DNA of 64,000 nt, taken from the NCBI GenBank assembly GCA_021776135.1, contig JAJFGL010000036.1:160473-224472 (forward strand), read 5' to 3'. The notes beneath the pieces are model-generated. The model made no database searches and had not been told where the DNA came from. It saw nothing but the letters and a program-made list of their open reading frames with translations. Every line of letters begins with the position of its first letter. Position 1 is the first letter of the stretch. A program made the translations under genes and the position numbers. Positions 48,865 to 58,753 of the stretch are shown in pieces. The DNA is from Kiloniellaceae bacterium. Its GTDB lineage: Bacteria; Pseudomonadota; Alphaproteobacteria; Kiloniellales; J153.

Positions 48865-49485
48865 TTATCGCGCCGGGGCCATGGCGGCGGCGCTGGCGCT
48901 GAACGCATAGAATCCAGCAGCGGTTCGATTGAATAACCGCAAGCGTCTCGCAGATGTAAGAAGGTTGCTCAAGGGCACGCCCAAGATGGCCCAGGCGCTG
49001 TAAATGGCCAGCACAATCCCGCTCGCCGTCGGCATGAGGATCGCGAGTTGCGGTACTAACGGCTGATCCGGCGCGATCGCCTGAGTGAAAACCGCCAGAT
49101 ACATGAGGGCCGCCTTGGGATTGCTCATGGAAACCAAAAATCCGCGCCGCAGCATCTGCCAGCGTCCCGCCGGTATCCGGCGGCCGGACTGTAATTCCCG
49201 CACTGGCGCGCGCCAGAGAAGCACTCCCATCCATAGTAGATAAACCACGCCGAGCCACTTCATAATGTAGAATATCTCGCTGTAAGCGAGCAGCAGCGCG
49301 CCGAAGCCAAAGGCCGCGATCAAGGCGTGGGTCACACTCGCCAGGGTAATCCCAAGAGCCACCCAGAAACCGCGAAGCGGCCCGTGCGCGACGGAAACGG
49401 CCACGCAACATACGGCGTTTGGCCCAATCGGCAGGCCAACAATTGTCCAAATAACAACAAAGCCAAGCCATTCATTCAAAGACAT
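48865..49485 (-). CDS. LysE family translocator
   Basis: IGPNAVCCVAVSVAHGPLRGFWVALG; WLGVVYLLWMG; SNPKAALMY. Confidence 0.9.
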   Translation of the reverse strand: MSLNEWLGFVVIWTIVGLPIGPNAVCCVAVSVAHGPLRGFWVALGITLASVTHALIAAFGFGALLLAYSEIFYIMKWLGVVYLLWMGVLLWRAPVRELQSGRRIPAGRWQMLRRGFLVSMSNPKAALMYLAVFTQAIAPDQPLVPQLAILMPTASGIVLAIYSAWAILGVPLSNLLTSARRLRLFNRTAAGFYAFSASAAAMAPAR

Positions 49486-49585
49486 AGTAGGAATTTCCTT
49501 CTATCCGCACCTGTGTTTTCGGGTAGTCAGAATCGTTTTCCAATAGCCCCTTGTCGAGCAAAAACGCTTCGCTTACAATCGAAGT

Positions 49586-50290
49586 ATGTCGGAAGGACCG
49601 TATATCGCCGAGGCCGGCGCCTTGATCGGGGATCCGGCGCGGGCCAACATCCTGCTCTCCCTCATGGACGGCATGGCGCGTACGGCGACCGAGCTTGCCT
49701 ATGTCGCCGGGGTGTCGCCTCAAACCGCGAGCAGCCATCTGGCCAAGCTGGTCGAGGGCAAATTCCTGACCATGGCCCGCCAGGGGCGACACCGCTATTA
49801 CCGGATCGCCAACCCCCAGGTCGCCGAAGCCATCGAGGGCCTGTCCCGCATCGCCGGCGATGGCCCTACTCAACATCGCCGTCCGGGGCCGCGCGACGAG
49901 GCCATGCGTCATGCCCGGTATTGCTACGATCACTTCGCCGGGCGCTTGGGCGTCCTGCTGGCCAATGCCCTCCTGGCTCAGGGCTGCCTCGTCCGCCAAG
50001 GCGACAACTTTTTCGTGACCGAGTCCGGCGAAGAGGCTCTGGCCGGCTTCGGTATCGACCTGGACGCGGTGCGCGGGCACCGCCGGGCCTTCGCCCGCGC
50101 CTGCATTGATTGGAGCGAACGCCGCCCCCATGTGGCGGGCGCCCTGGGCGCCGCCCTGGCGGCCCGCTGTATCGAGCTTGGATGGGTCAAGCGGGTTCGC
50201 GACAGCCGAACCGTCGAGATTACCGAAGCGGGCCGCAAGGGCCTGCGCGATACCTTCGGCGTGCTCCTCGGCTTGAAGCGGGCGGCCTAA
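49586..50290 (+). CDS. ArsR-type winged-helix regulator
   Basis: LIGDPARANILLSLMDGMARTATELAYVAGVSPQTASSHLAKLVEGKFL. Confidence 0.9.
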   Translation: MSEGPYIAEAGALIGDPARANILLSLMDGMARTATELAYVAGVSPQTASSHLAKLVEGKFLTMARQGRHRYYRIANPQVAEAIEGLSRIAGDGPTQHRRPGPRDEAMRHARYCYDHFAGRLGVLLANALLAQGCLVRQGDNFFVTESGEEALAGFGIDLDAVRGHRRAFARACIDWSERRPHVAGALGAALAARCIELGWVKRVRDSRTVEITEAGRKGLRDTFGVLLGLKRAA

Positions 50291-50342
50291 TCCCGACCTG
50301 ATGGATGGCAGGTGGCATGAGTTGCTTTGAGGGAAACGGAGG

Positions 50343-51206
50343 ATGTCACTTTCCAATTTCGACGATCGCATTAAATCCGTTCATGTTTTTTCCACGGGGT
50401 CTGGCAAACAGCATAAAGAGCACCGCTACGGCAGCCCTATGCCATCCTTGTGGTGGGTTTTAACGTCGCGGAGCTGGATCGAGATACCGATAAATGTTTA
50501 CGTGCTCGAACACCGCGATGGCCTGGTGCTTTTCGACGCCGGTATGGACCCGGCCATGGGAACCGACCCGGCCTATATTTCCAGCCCGGTTGGCAGATTC
50601 TTCGCCCGTAAGCTGTTTCGATTCCACATTGGGCCGGACGACACGCTGACCAAGAAACTAGAAAGCTTAGGATACGCCGCCGCCGGCATCCGCAAGGTCA
50701 TCGTCTCTCACCTGCATTTCGATCATATAGGCGGCATCGAGGAGGTCCCGCAGGCTGAATTGCTCGTCAGCCGTGACGAGTGGCGGCAGCTATCGGGACC
50801 GCATCCTGAACGCGATTTCATCCTGCGCGAGCACATTGAACTGCCCAAGGCAAAATGGCGTCAGATAGATATGGCGCCTAGCGATGATCCGTTGTTCGCG
50901 CCATTCGGCGGCTGTTATAACGTGATGGGCGACGGCTCCATGATACTGCTGCCCACACCCGGCCACACGCCAGGATCCATATCCTTGCTGGTGCGAACCG
51001 GCAAGTTTCCACCGCTTCTGCTGGTTGGGGATCTCACCTATGATGTTGAACTGCTGATGAAGGACCAAGTCCCCGGGACTGGCGATACGACGCTGCTACG
51101 GCGCTCTTTCGCCAAGGTACGCGCCTTGAAAAAGCAATTGCCGGACTTGGTTATCTTGCCCGCCCACGATCCTGCCGCGGCGGAAGCGTTAAGAGCCGCG
51201 ACATAA
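50343..51206 (+). CDS. N-acyl homoserine lactonase-like MBL hydrolase
   Basis: [34 protein letters not shown]. Confidence 0.85.
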   Translation: MSLSNFDDRIKSVHVFSTGSGKQHKEHRYGSPMPSLWWVLTSRSWIEIPINVYVLEHRDGLVLFDAGMDPAMGTDPAYISSPVGRFFARKLFRFHIGPDDTLTKKLESLGYAAAGIRKVIVSHLHFDHIGGIEEVPQAELLVSRDEWRQLSGPHPERDFILREHIELPKAKWRQIDMAPSDDPLFAPFGGCYNVMGDGSMILLPTPGHTPGSISLLVRTGKFPPLLLVGDLTYDVELLMKDQVPGTGDTTLLRRSFAKVRALKKQLPDLVILPAHDPAAAEALRAAT

Positions 51207-51222
51207 AGAATCAAAGAGAACA

Positions 51223-52890
51223 ATGCCCGAAACAGAATTTTTCGATTACGTCATCGTCGGCGCCGGTTCCGCCGGCTGCGTGCTGGCCAACCGCCTGAGC
51301 GAAGATGCAAGCACATCGGTGCTGCTGATCGAGGCCGGTGGCTCCGACCGCAGTATCTTCGTGCAAATGCCGACCGCCTTGTCGATTCCCATGAACATGC
51401 CGCGCTTCAACTGGTTCTTCGAATCGGAGCCCGAGCCCTTCATGGACGACCGCCGTATGCACTGCCCGCGCGGCAAGGGGCTGGGCGGCTCGTCCTCCAT
51501 TAACGGCATGGTCTATGTGCGCGGTCACGCCCGCGACTTCGACGAGTGGGAGGCGCAAGGCGCGACCGGCTGGGCCTACCGCGACTGCCTGCCCTACTTT
51601 CGTAAAGCGGAGACCTGGAAGGGCGGCGGCGATGCCTATCGCGGTGGCGAAGGGCCCCTGGCCACCTGTAACGGCAACGAAATGCGCAACCCCTTGTATG
51701 CCGCCTTCATCGAGGCCGGACAGCAGGCGGGCTACCTCAAGACGGACGATTACAACGGCGAGCGCCAGGAAGGCTTCGGCGCCATGCACATGACCGTCAA
51801 GGACGGCGTGCGCTGTTCGACCGCCAAGGCGTATCTCGATCCCGCGCGCGCACGTCCCAATCTGAAGGTGATTACGAAAACACTGACACATCATCTAGTG
51901 TTGGAGGGCCGCAAGGCGGCCGGTGTGGTTTATGAGCGGGGCGGCCAAAAAACCACCGTGCGCGCCCGGCGCGAGGTGATCCTATCCGCCGGTTCCATCG
52001 GCTCGCCCGCTCTATTGCAAGCCTCCGGCATTGGCCCGGCCCAGGTCTTGCGGGATGCCGGGGTGGCGGTGGTTCACGACCTGCCCGGCGTGGGCGCGAA
52101 CCTGCAGGATCATCTGGAGGTTTATTTCCAATACCGCTGCACCCAAGCCATCACCCTAAACGGGCAACTGGATTTATTTCACAAGTTTCTGATCGGGGCG
52201 CGCTGGTTCTTTTTCAAAAGCGGCCTGGGCGCCACCAACCATTTCGAATCCTGCGCCTTCATCCGCTCGCGCGCCGGGATCGAGTGGCCGGACATCCAGT
52301 ATCACTTCCTGCCCGCCGCCATGCGTTACGACGGCAATGCCGCCTTCGACGGTCACGGATTCCAGGTCCACGTCGGCCCCAACAAGCCGAAATCCCGGGG
52401 CCATATCCGCATCGCCGGCCCCAGCCCGCGCGACAAGCCAAAAATTCTGTTCAATTACCTGGAACATCAAGACGACCGGGCCGCCTTTCGCGCCTGCATC
52501 CGCCTGACCCGGGAGATCATCGGCCAGCACGCCTTCGATCTCTACCGCGGTGAGGAAATCCAGCCAGGCGCGGAGGTCGAAGACGGCGCGGCCATGGATG
52601 CCTGGATCCGGCAAAATGCCGAAAGCGCCTATCACCCCTCCTGCACCTGCAAGATCGGCGCGGCGGACGACCCCATGGCGGTCCTCGATCCGGAATGCCG
52701 GGTGCGCGGCATCGGCAACCTGCGGGTCGCCGATTCCTCGGCCTTCCCGACCATCTCCAACGGCAACTTGAATGCCCCTACCATCATGCTCGGCGAAAAA
52801 GCCGCCGATATTATCCGCGGCCGCCCGCCCCTCGCCCCCTCCAACGCGCCGGTCGCCATCGCCCCGGAGTGGGAGACGAAGCAGCGTTAG
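51223..52890 (+). CDS. betA: choline dehydrogenase / GMC oxidoreductase
   Basis: [53 protein letters not shown]. Confidence 0.9.
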   Translation: MPETEFFDYVIVGAGSAGCVLANRLSEDASTSVLLIEAGGSDRSIFVQMPTALSIPMNMPRFNWFFESEPEPFMDDRRMHCPRGKGLGGSSSINGMVYVRGHARDFDEWEAQGATGWAYRDCLPYFRKAETWKGGGDAYRGGEGPLATCNGNEMRNPLYAAFIEAGQQAGYLKTDDYNGERQEGFGAMHMTVKDGVRCSTAKAYLDPARARPNLKVITKTLTHHLVLEGRKAAGVVYERGGQKTTVRARREVILSAGSIGSPALLQASGIGPAQVLRDAGVAVVHDLPGVGANLQDHLEVYFQYRCTQAITLNGQLDLFHKFLIGARWFFFKSGLGATNHFESCAFIRSRAGIEWPDIQYHFLPAAMRYDGNAAFDGHGFQVHVGPNKPKSRGHIRIAGPSPRDKPKILFNYLEHQDDRAAFRACIRLTREIIGQHAFDLYRGEEIQPGAEVEDGAAMDAWIRQNAESAYHPSCTCKIGAADDPMAVLDPECRVRGIGNLRVADSSAFPTISNGNLNAPTIMLGEKAADIIRGRPPLAPSNAPVAIAPEWETKQR

Positions 52891-53366
52891 ATAAGCTCGG
52901 TTTTTGACATTGGCGGCAAACGGCGTTTCACCGGCGATGACTGAATAATCGCGGTGTTGGTCATGGCATATGGCATGATCTTGTCGATGAGCGCTTCAAG
53001 CTCCTCGACCGAGGCTACGTGGGCTTTGGCGATGAAACAATCGTCGCCGGTGACCCGGTCGCACTCGACGATGGCATCCAATCCGGCCAGGACATCCGCA
53101 ACCCGCTTCAATTGTCCGGGGACGGGTCTGATTCTTACGTAGGCGGAAAGGGCCAGTCCAAGGGCCCTGGGATCGACCTGGGCAGCATAACCGCGAACCA
53201 CTCCCGCGTCTTCCAGGCGCCGCACCCGCTCCGTAACGCTCGGCGCCGACAACCCGACAGCACGGGCGAGCTCGGCCATGCTCGTGCGGGCATCCACGGT
53301 TAGGACGCGAAGAATATGCATATCGAGCGCATCGAGGCGGTCGTTTATATTTTGAAGGCGTTTCAT
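52887..53366 (-). CDS. Lrp/AsnC family transcriptional regulator
   Basis: [47 protein letters not shown]. Confidence 0.93.
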   Translation of the reverse strand: MKRLQNINDRLDALDMHILRVLTVDARTSMAELARAVGLSAPSVTERVRRLEDAGVVRGYAAQVDPRALGLALSAYVRIRPVPGQLKRVADVLAGLDAIVECDRVTGDDCFIAKAHVASVEELEALIDKIMPYAMTNTAIIQSSPVKRRLPPMSKTELI

Positions 53367-53399
53367 ACATTATCCCTTTGTATCGCACGGTAATATAGC

Positions 53400-53415
53400 T
53401 AATAAAATTCTATTA
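53400..53415. promoter_or_regulatory. candidate Lrp-type operator (TAATA-n6-TATTA)
   Basis: AT-rich inverted repeat in the divergent Lrp/EamA intergenic region. Confidence 0.4.
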
Positions 53416-53418
53416 CGC

Positions 53419-54330
53419 ATGCATTTTCTTGGTTATGCCTCATATTTTAAATATGTGAAATCCACTGGCAATACCCTGGCGAAGGCAGCCGAGGCTGTTC
53501 CGCCCCACGCCTGGTTCGCGGTGAGCGCCGTGTTCCACTACCTGGGCCCATCCTTCGCGGTTCTGCTTTTCCCCGCAATCGGCGTGCTAGGAATCGCGTG
53601 GCTGCGTATCGCCTCGGCGGCCGCCATCTTCGCGCCCTGGACCCGGCCTTGGCGTACCTGGCGGGCGGCGGATAACCAGACCCGGCTGTTACTTGCCGCC
53701 TTGGGCGCGTGCTTGGCCATCATGAACACCTCTTTTTATCTGGCCCTGGACCGCTTACCCATGAGCCTTGTCGCGGCGGCCGAATTCATCGGCACTATTG
53801 GGGTTGCTCTCTATGGGTTACGTAGCGCGCGGAATCTAGCGGCCCTGGCGCTGGCGGTTATGGGTGTCTTTATTCTTATCGACGCGATCTGGATAACCGA
53901 TCCCCTGGGCCTTTTTTGGGCTTTTCTGAACGCGGCTCTCTTTGTCGGCTATATCGTTCTCGGCCACCGCATCTCGCGGACCGGCGCCGATAGTGGTGTC
54001 GAGCGCCTGGGCTGCGCCATGGCCATAGCCTTGGTTTTCGTCATGCCAATCGGCTTCATGGAGGCCTTAAGGACGCTTGGCGCCCCGACTCTTCTGCTAG
54101 CCGGGATCGGCGTTGGAGTCTGCTCCTCCGTAATCCCCTATGTCTGCGACCAACTCGCCATGTCCAGGTTGCCGCGCGCGAGTTTTGCGTTGCTGCTGGC
54201 GTTATTGCCCGCCACCGCGACGATCGTTGGGATTATCGTGCTGGCGCAAATTCCGAGCCTCTGGGACCTGGCCGGGGTCTTGCTGGTCATGGCGGGTGTC
54301 GCGCTTCATAAACCAGCCGAAGTCACTTGA
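53419..54330 (+). CDS. EamA family transporter (RhtA-like)
   Basis: Polytopic with two EamA halves; divergent from Lrp regulator. Confidence 0.87.
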   Translation: MHFLGYASYFKYVKSTGNTLAKAAEAVPPHAWFAVSAVFHYLGPSFAVLLFPAIGVLGIAWLRIASAAAIFAPWTRPWRTWRAADNQTRLLLAALGACLAIMNTSFYLALDRLPMSLVAAAEFIGTIGVALYGLRSARNLAALALAVMGVFILIDAIWITDPLGLFWAFLNAALFVGYIVLGHRISRTGADSGVERLGCAMAIALVFVMPIGFMEALRTLGAPTLLLAGIGVGVCSSVIPYVCDQLAMSRLPRASFALLLALLPATATIVGIIVLAQIPSLWDLAGVLLVMAGVALHKPAEVT

Positions 54331-54367
54331 TGGCCCTGTCGCGACCTAAAATAAGGCCGCCTTCAAG

Positions 54368-54817
54368 CTACGCCTTTTTGTCCCACTTGCCGCTTTCGTC
54401 TTGCTGCCAGTAGGTGACCTCGTGGCCGGCGTCCTTGAAGGCCCGCCAGCGGTCGCGGGCGGCGGCGGCGGCGTCCGGGTCGTTGCCGTCGAAGAGGACC
54501 GCGCAGAGATCGTAGTCGCCGAGCTTTTCGGAGGCCGCGCCGTCGGTCAGGAACAGGACTTGGGCGCCGTTCGGGCGCTCGTCCTTGTCGCTCAGCCAGA
54601 TCGGCTGGTCCCCGGCGCGGCCGTCCTTGGCCGAGCCGTGGGGCAGGAAGCCCCGGTCCTTGGCGGTCCAAAGATGAGAGGTCAGGGCCTCGACCCGCTC
54701 CGGCGAGCCCGCCAGGACCACCGCGCGCTGGCCCCGTTCCAGGGTTTTCTCCAGCATGATGGGCAGCACGGAGTCCAGCGTACCGCGTGTCAGATGATAG
54801 AAGCGGACTTCGGTCAT
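54368..54817 (-). CDS. holC: DNA polymerase III subunit chi
   Basis: VRFYHLTRGTLDSVLPIMLEKTLERGQRAVV; adjacent to pepA. Confidence 0.93.
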   Translation of the reverse strand: MTEVRFYHLTRGTLDSVLPIMLEKTLERGQRAVVLAGSPERVEALTSHLWTAKDRGFLPHGSAKDGRAGDQPIWLSDKDERPNGAQVLFLTDGAASEKLGDYDLCAVLFDGNDPDAAAAARDRWRAFKDAGHEVTYWQQDESGKWDKKA

Positions 54818-56338
54818 CTACTTTTCGTGGTTGTCGGCGATCCAGCGGTCGAGCAGGCGGACGCCGAATCCGGTGCCGCCCTTGGGTACGGTCGGGGTAT
54901 CCTTGCTGGACCAGGTCGTGCCGGCGATGTCCAGATGGGCCCAGGGCGTGCCCTTGTTAACAAAGCGTTGCAGGAATTGCGCCGCCGTGATCGAGCCGCC
55001 GGCGCGGTTGCCGACGTTTTTCATGTCGGCGGCCTGGCTGTCGATATCCTTGTCGTAAGATTCGCCCTGCGCGGCCAGGGGCAAGCGCCAGACCGGTTCG
55101 CCCACGGACTTGCCGGCCGCGGTCAGTTGATCCGACAACTTGTCGTTATTGCAGAAAAGCCCGGCATAGTTATGGCCGAGGGCGATGATGATGGCCCCGG
55201 TCAGGGTCGCCAGATCGACGATGGCCTTCGGTTTGAATTTTTCCTGCACATAGCAAAGGGCGTCGGCGAGAACCAGGCGGCCTTCGGCGTCGGTGTTGAT
55301 GACCTCGATGGTCTGGCCGGACATGGAGGTCACGATATCGCCGGGACGCTGCGCGGTCGAAGATGGCATGTTCTCCGCCAAGGCGCAGATCCCAACCACA
55401 TTGACCTTGGCCTTACGCCCGGCCAGGGCGGCCATCAGGCCGATCGTGACCCCGGCGCCGCCCATATCCCACTTCATGTCCTCCATGCCGCCCGCCGGCT
55501 TTATGGAAATACCGCCGGTATCGAAGGTCACGCCCTTGCCAACGATGGCGAGAGGCGCGGCGTTCTTGCCCCGTGGCGTGGCGGCGCCGTTCCAGCGCAT
55601 GATCAGAAGCTGCGATTCCCGGGCCGAACCTTGCCCGACCCCCAGTAGCGCGCCCATGCCCAGCTTACGCATCTCGCTCTCGCCCAGGGCCTGAACGGTC
55701 ACACCAAGCTTGCTTAATTTCTTAGCTTCCGCCACTAAGCTTTTGGGATAAATAATATTTGCCGGTTCTGACACCAAGTCTCTTGTGAAGGCCACGCCCT
55801 CGGCGACCTTCTCGTGGGACGCGAAGGCGCGCCTGGCCGCGGCGGGGTTCGCGACCATGACGGTGACGCTTTTCAGGCCCGGCTTGTCCTCCGGCTTGAC
55901 CTTGGTTTTGTATTTGTCGAAGCGGTAACTGCGCAGGCGGGCGCCCAGGGCATAGCGCGCGGCCCGTTCCGCCGGCGGACGCACGGCCTCCGCCAAGCCA
56001 TCGACCATGATCGTGACGCCGGCCTCGCCCGTATCGCTCATCCGCGCGACAACCGACCCGCCCAGGTTTTCGAGGTCCAAATCCTTCAAGTCTTTGGTTT
56101 TGCCCACGCCGACCAAGAGAATCCGGCTGTTGTGCAGTCCGGCCGGGGCCACGAGTTCAAGTATTTGCCCTTTCTTGCCGGTGAAACGGCCTTGCTTGAT
56201 GGCGCGGGACAGGGTGCCGCCGGCCGTCTTATCCAGGGTTTCCGCGCTTGGCGAGAGCTTGCGGCCCTCCATCGCTCCAACGGCGACGGCGCCGGTTCTG
56301 GGCAGCTTGGGTGCGGCGAAGGTTATCTTGACTGACAT
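54818..56338 (-). CDS. pepA: leucyl aminopeptidase
   Basis: VGKGVTFDTGGISIKPAGGMEDMKWDMGGA; NTDAEGRLVLADAL. Confidence 0.97.
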   Translation of the reverse strand: MSVKITFAAPKLPRTGAVAVGAMEGRKLSPSAETLDKTAGGTLSRAIKQGRFTGKKGQILELVAPAGLHNSRILLVGVGKTKDLKDLDLENLGGSVVARMSDTGEAGVTIMVDGLAEAVRPPAERAARYALGARLRSYRFDKYKTKVKPEDKPGLKSVTVMVANPAAARRAFASHEKVAEGVAFTRDLVSEPANIIYPKSLVAEAKKLSKLGVTVQALGESEMRKLGMGALLGVGQGSARESQLLIMRWNGAATPRGKNAAPLAIVGKGVTFDTGGISIKPAGGMEDMKWDMGGAGVTIGLMAALAGRKAKVNVVGICALAENMPSSTAQRPGDIVTSMSGQTIEVINTDAEGRLVLADALCYVQEKFKPKAIVDLATLTGAIIIALGHNYAGLFCNNDKLSDQLTAAGKSVGEPVWRLPLAAQGESYDKDIDSQAADMKNVGNRAGGSITAAQFLQRFVNKGTPWAHLDIAGTTWSSKDTPTVPKGGTGFGVRLLDRWIADNHEK

Positions 56339-56495
56339 GTACGGCCCCTTGGCTTGGCGGATGAAATTTTTGCTAGGTAGTGCGATATCCGGCGCGCCGG
56401 GGATGTGTCAATGTTTTGTCGCGCGCCGGCGGCACCCTAAAGACCCGACAAAGCCGCTTTTCCTTTATGCCGCACCCGTTTATCGTGTGCGCCAG

Positions 56496-57620
56496 ATGCG
56501 GGCAATCAACAGATACATCTTCGCGCAAACCTTTATGGCGACGATCGCGATCACCCTTGGCCTGACCTTCGCCGTCTGGCTGACACAGTCGTTGCGGCTA
56601 ATCGATTTTATCGTCAACCGCGGCTTACCCGCGAGTACGTTCCTGGCATTTATCCTCCTTCTGGTGCCCTCCTTCATCGGCATTGTCCTGCCGATCGCCG
56701 CCTTCTGCTCGGTGTTGTTCGTCTACTACAAGTTGACCATGGACAGTGAAATCGTCGTGCTGCGCGCCGCCGGGCTATCGCAACTTGAATTGGCCGGTCC
56801 GGCGCTGCACCTCGGCCTGCTGGCCACCTTAACGGTTTACAGCATCACGCTCTATTTTCTGCCCGCCTCGTACCGGGAATTCAAGGATCTGCAACACCGC
56901 TTGCGGAGCGATTTCACCACGGTCCTGCTGCAGGAAGGCACCTTCAACGCCGTGACCCAGGGGATCACGGTTTACGTTCGCGACCGAACTGGGGAAGGCG
57001 AGCTTTTGGGAATTCTCGTTCACGACAGCCGTGACCCCGATAAACCCATAACCATGATGGCCGAGCGCGGGGCGCTCGTGCGTAGCGGCGACAGCCCTCG
57101 TGTCGTCATGTTCAATGGCAACCGGCAGCAACGCAACCTTGACGATGGCCGGGTCTCGATCCTTTATTTCGACCAGTACACCGTTGAATTGGCCCAGCTT
57201 CAGGAGACCGCGCTCACGCGCTGGCGCGAACCCAAGGAACGCTTCATCATGGAGCTGTTCGCCCGAAGCGACGATCCGAACGACATTGCCTACAGAAGCG
57301 AACTTATCGCCGAGGGGCATCAACGCCTGGTCATGCCTCTTTACTGTTTGTCGTTTGTGCTGATCGGCCTTGCCGCGATTCTGGCCGGAGAGTTCAACCG
57401 CCGCGGCCAGACGCGCAGAGTTTTGTTGGCGATCCTACTGATAGCGGGTCTGGAAGCCATATCTCTCGCCCTGCACGACCTCGCGACCCGCACGGCCCTG
57501 GCGATTCCCGCCATGTACGCGGGCGCGGTCCTGCCGATTTTGGCAAGCCTCTACGTGCTGGTAAGGACGCCGCGCCGTCCCGCTCGGCGCGTGCCGGTCA
57601 CGCCGGCGGCGCCGTCATGA
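56496..57620 (+). CDS. lptF: LPS export permease LptF
   Basis: Starts MRAINRYIFAQTFMATIAITLGLTFAVWLTQSLRLIDFIVNRG; followed by lptG and lptD. Confidence 0.93.
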   Translation: MRAINRYIFAQTFMATIAITLGLTFAVWLTQSLRLIDFIVNRGLPASTFLAFILLLVPSFIGIVLPIAAFCSVLFVYYKLTMDSEIVVLRAAGLSQLELAGPALHLGLLATLTVYSITLYFLPASYREFKDLQHRLRSDFTTVLLQEGTFNAVTQGITVYVRDRTGEGELLGILVHDSRDPDKPITMMAERGALVRSGDSPRVVMFNGNRQQRNLDDGRVSILYFDQYTVELAQLQETALTRWREPKERFIMELFARSDDPNDIAYRSELIAEGHQRLVMPLYCLSFVLIGLAAILAGEFNRRGQTRRVLLAILLIAGLEAISLALHDLATRTALAIPAMYAGAVLPILASLYVLVRTPRRPARRVPVTPAAPS

Positions 57621-58744
57621 CCCGCGCGATTGGCGTTCCGGGGATGCGCCGCCTGCGCCTGTCCATCACCTTATCGGCGTATTTAGCGCGGCAATACGGG
57701 TTCTGGTATCTCAGCTTTCTGTTCGGCCTAACCGGAATCATATTCCTGATTACCATCGTCGATCTCTTGGACCGCCTGGCCAACAAAAAAGCCTCGCTCG
57801 GCCTAGTGTTCGAGATGGCGGCGTTAAAGCTCCCGTTCCTGGCGATCGAAGTCATGCCCTTCACCGTGCTTTTGGCCGGCTTGACTTGCTTCTGGCGGCT
57901 GACCAGAGCCCACGAACTCGTCGTGACCCGCGCGGCCGGAGTGTCAATATGGCAACTGCTGGCGCCGGTGCTCGGCGTCGCGGTCCTGGTCGGCGCGGTC
58001 ACGGTGAGCTTGTTGAACCCTTTGGCATCCGTTCTCTTGAGCCGCTACGAACAGCTAGAAGCGCGCTACGTTCGTAACCAGACAAGCACCTTGGCGGTCT
58101 CGCAAAGCGGCCTGTGGCTGCGCCAGGCAAATGAAGATGGGCAGTCCGTGATCCACGCCACGCGCGTGACCAGCGATCCCCTGGTGCTTTACGGAGTCAC
58201 GGTTTTTCATTTTTCGCAGGAGGACCAGTTCCGCCAGCGAATCGATGCGGAGCGGGCTGAACTTGGAGACAATAAATGGCTTCTACATGAGGTCTTGCAA
58301 TCCACGCCGGGAGGAACAGCGCAACAATTCAAGCAGCTCGAACTCGCCACCGAACTAACGCACGAAAAAATTCAAAATAGCTTCGCGCCGCCGGAAACCA
58401 TTTCGTTTTGGCGATTACCCGGCTTTATTGAGCTTCTGGAGAATGCAGGTTTTTCAGCGGTCCGGCATAAACTGCAACTGCACCGCCTACTCGCGACGCC
58501 AATGCTTTATGCCGCCATGCTCTTGTTGGCCGCCACTTTTTCATTGCGCACTCAACGCCGCGGAAATGTCGGCATTACGATCCTGGGCGGGGTTATGACC
58601 GGGTTTTTGTTTTATTTCCTATCTAATTTCGTTTTCGCCCTGGGTTTATCGGCCAAGGTTCCGGTGATTCTCGCGGCTTGGACTCCGGCCGGCATTAGCC
58701 TCATGCTCGGTATCGCCATGCTGCTTCACTTGGAAGACGGATAG
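57617..58744 (+). CDS. lptG: LPS export permease LptG
   Basis: LSAYLARQYGFWYLSFLFGLTGIIFLITIVDLLDRL; operon position. Confidence 0.93.
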   Translation: MTRAIGVPGMRRLRLSITLSAYLARQYGFWYLSFLFGLTGIIFLITIVDLLDRLANKKASLGLVFEMAALKLPFLAIEVMPFTVLLAGLTCFWRLTRAHELVVTRAAGVSIWQLLAPVLGVAVLVGAVTVSLLNPLASVLLSRYEQLEARYVRNQTSTLAVSQSGLWLRQANEDGQSVIHATRVTSDPLVLYGVTVFHFSQEDQFRQRIDAERAELGDNKWLLHEVLQSTPGGTAQQFKQLELATELTHEKIQNSFAPPETISFWRLPGFIELLENAGFSAVRHKLQLHRLLATPMLYAAMLLLAATFSLRTQRRGNVGITILGGVMTGFLFYFLSNFVFALGLSAKVPVILAAWTPAGISLMLGIAMLLHLEDG

Positions 58745-58753
58745 CGCCAGGAC

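Noticed and set aside
54401-55648. Long plus-strand ORF opposite holC/pepA
   Set aside because: Mirror ORF; no domain and overlaps well-supported genes.
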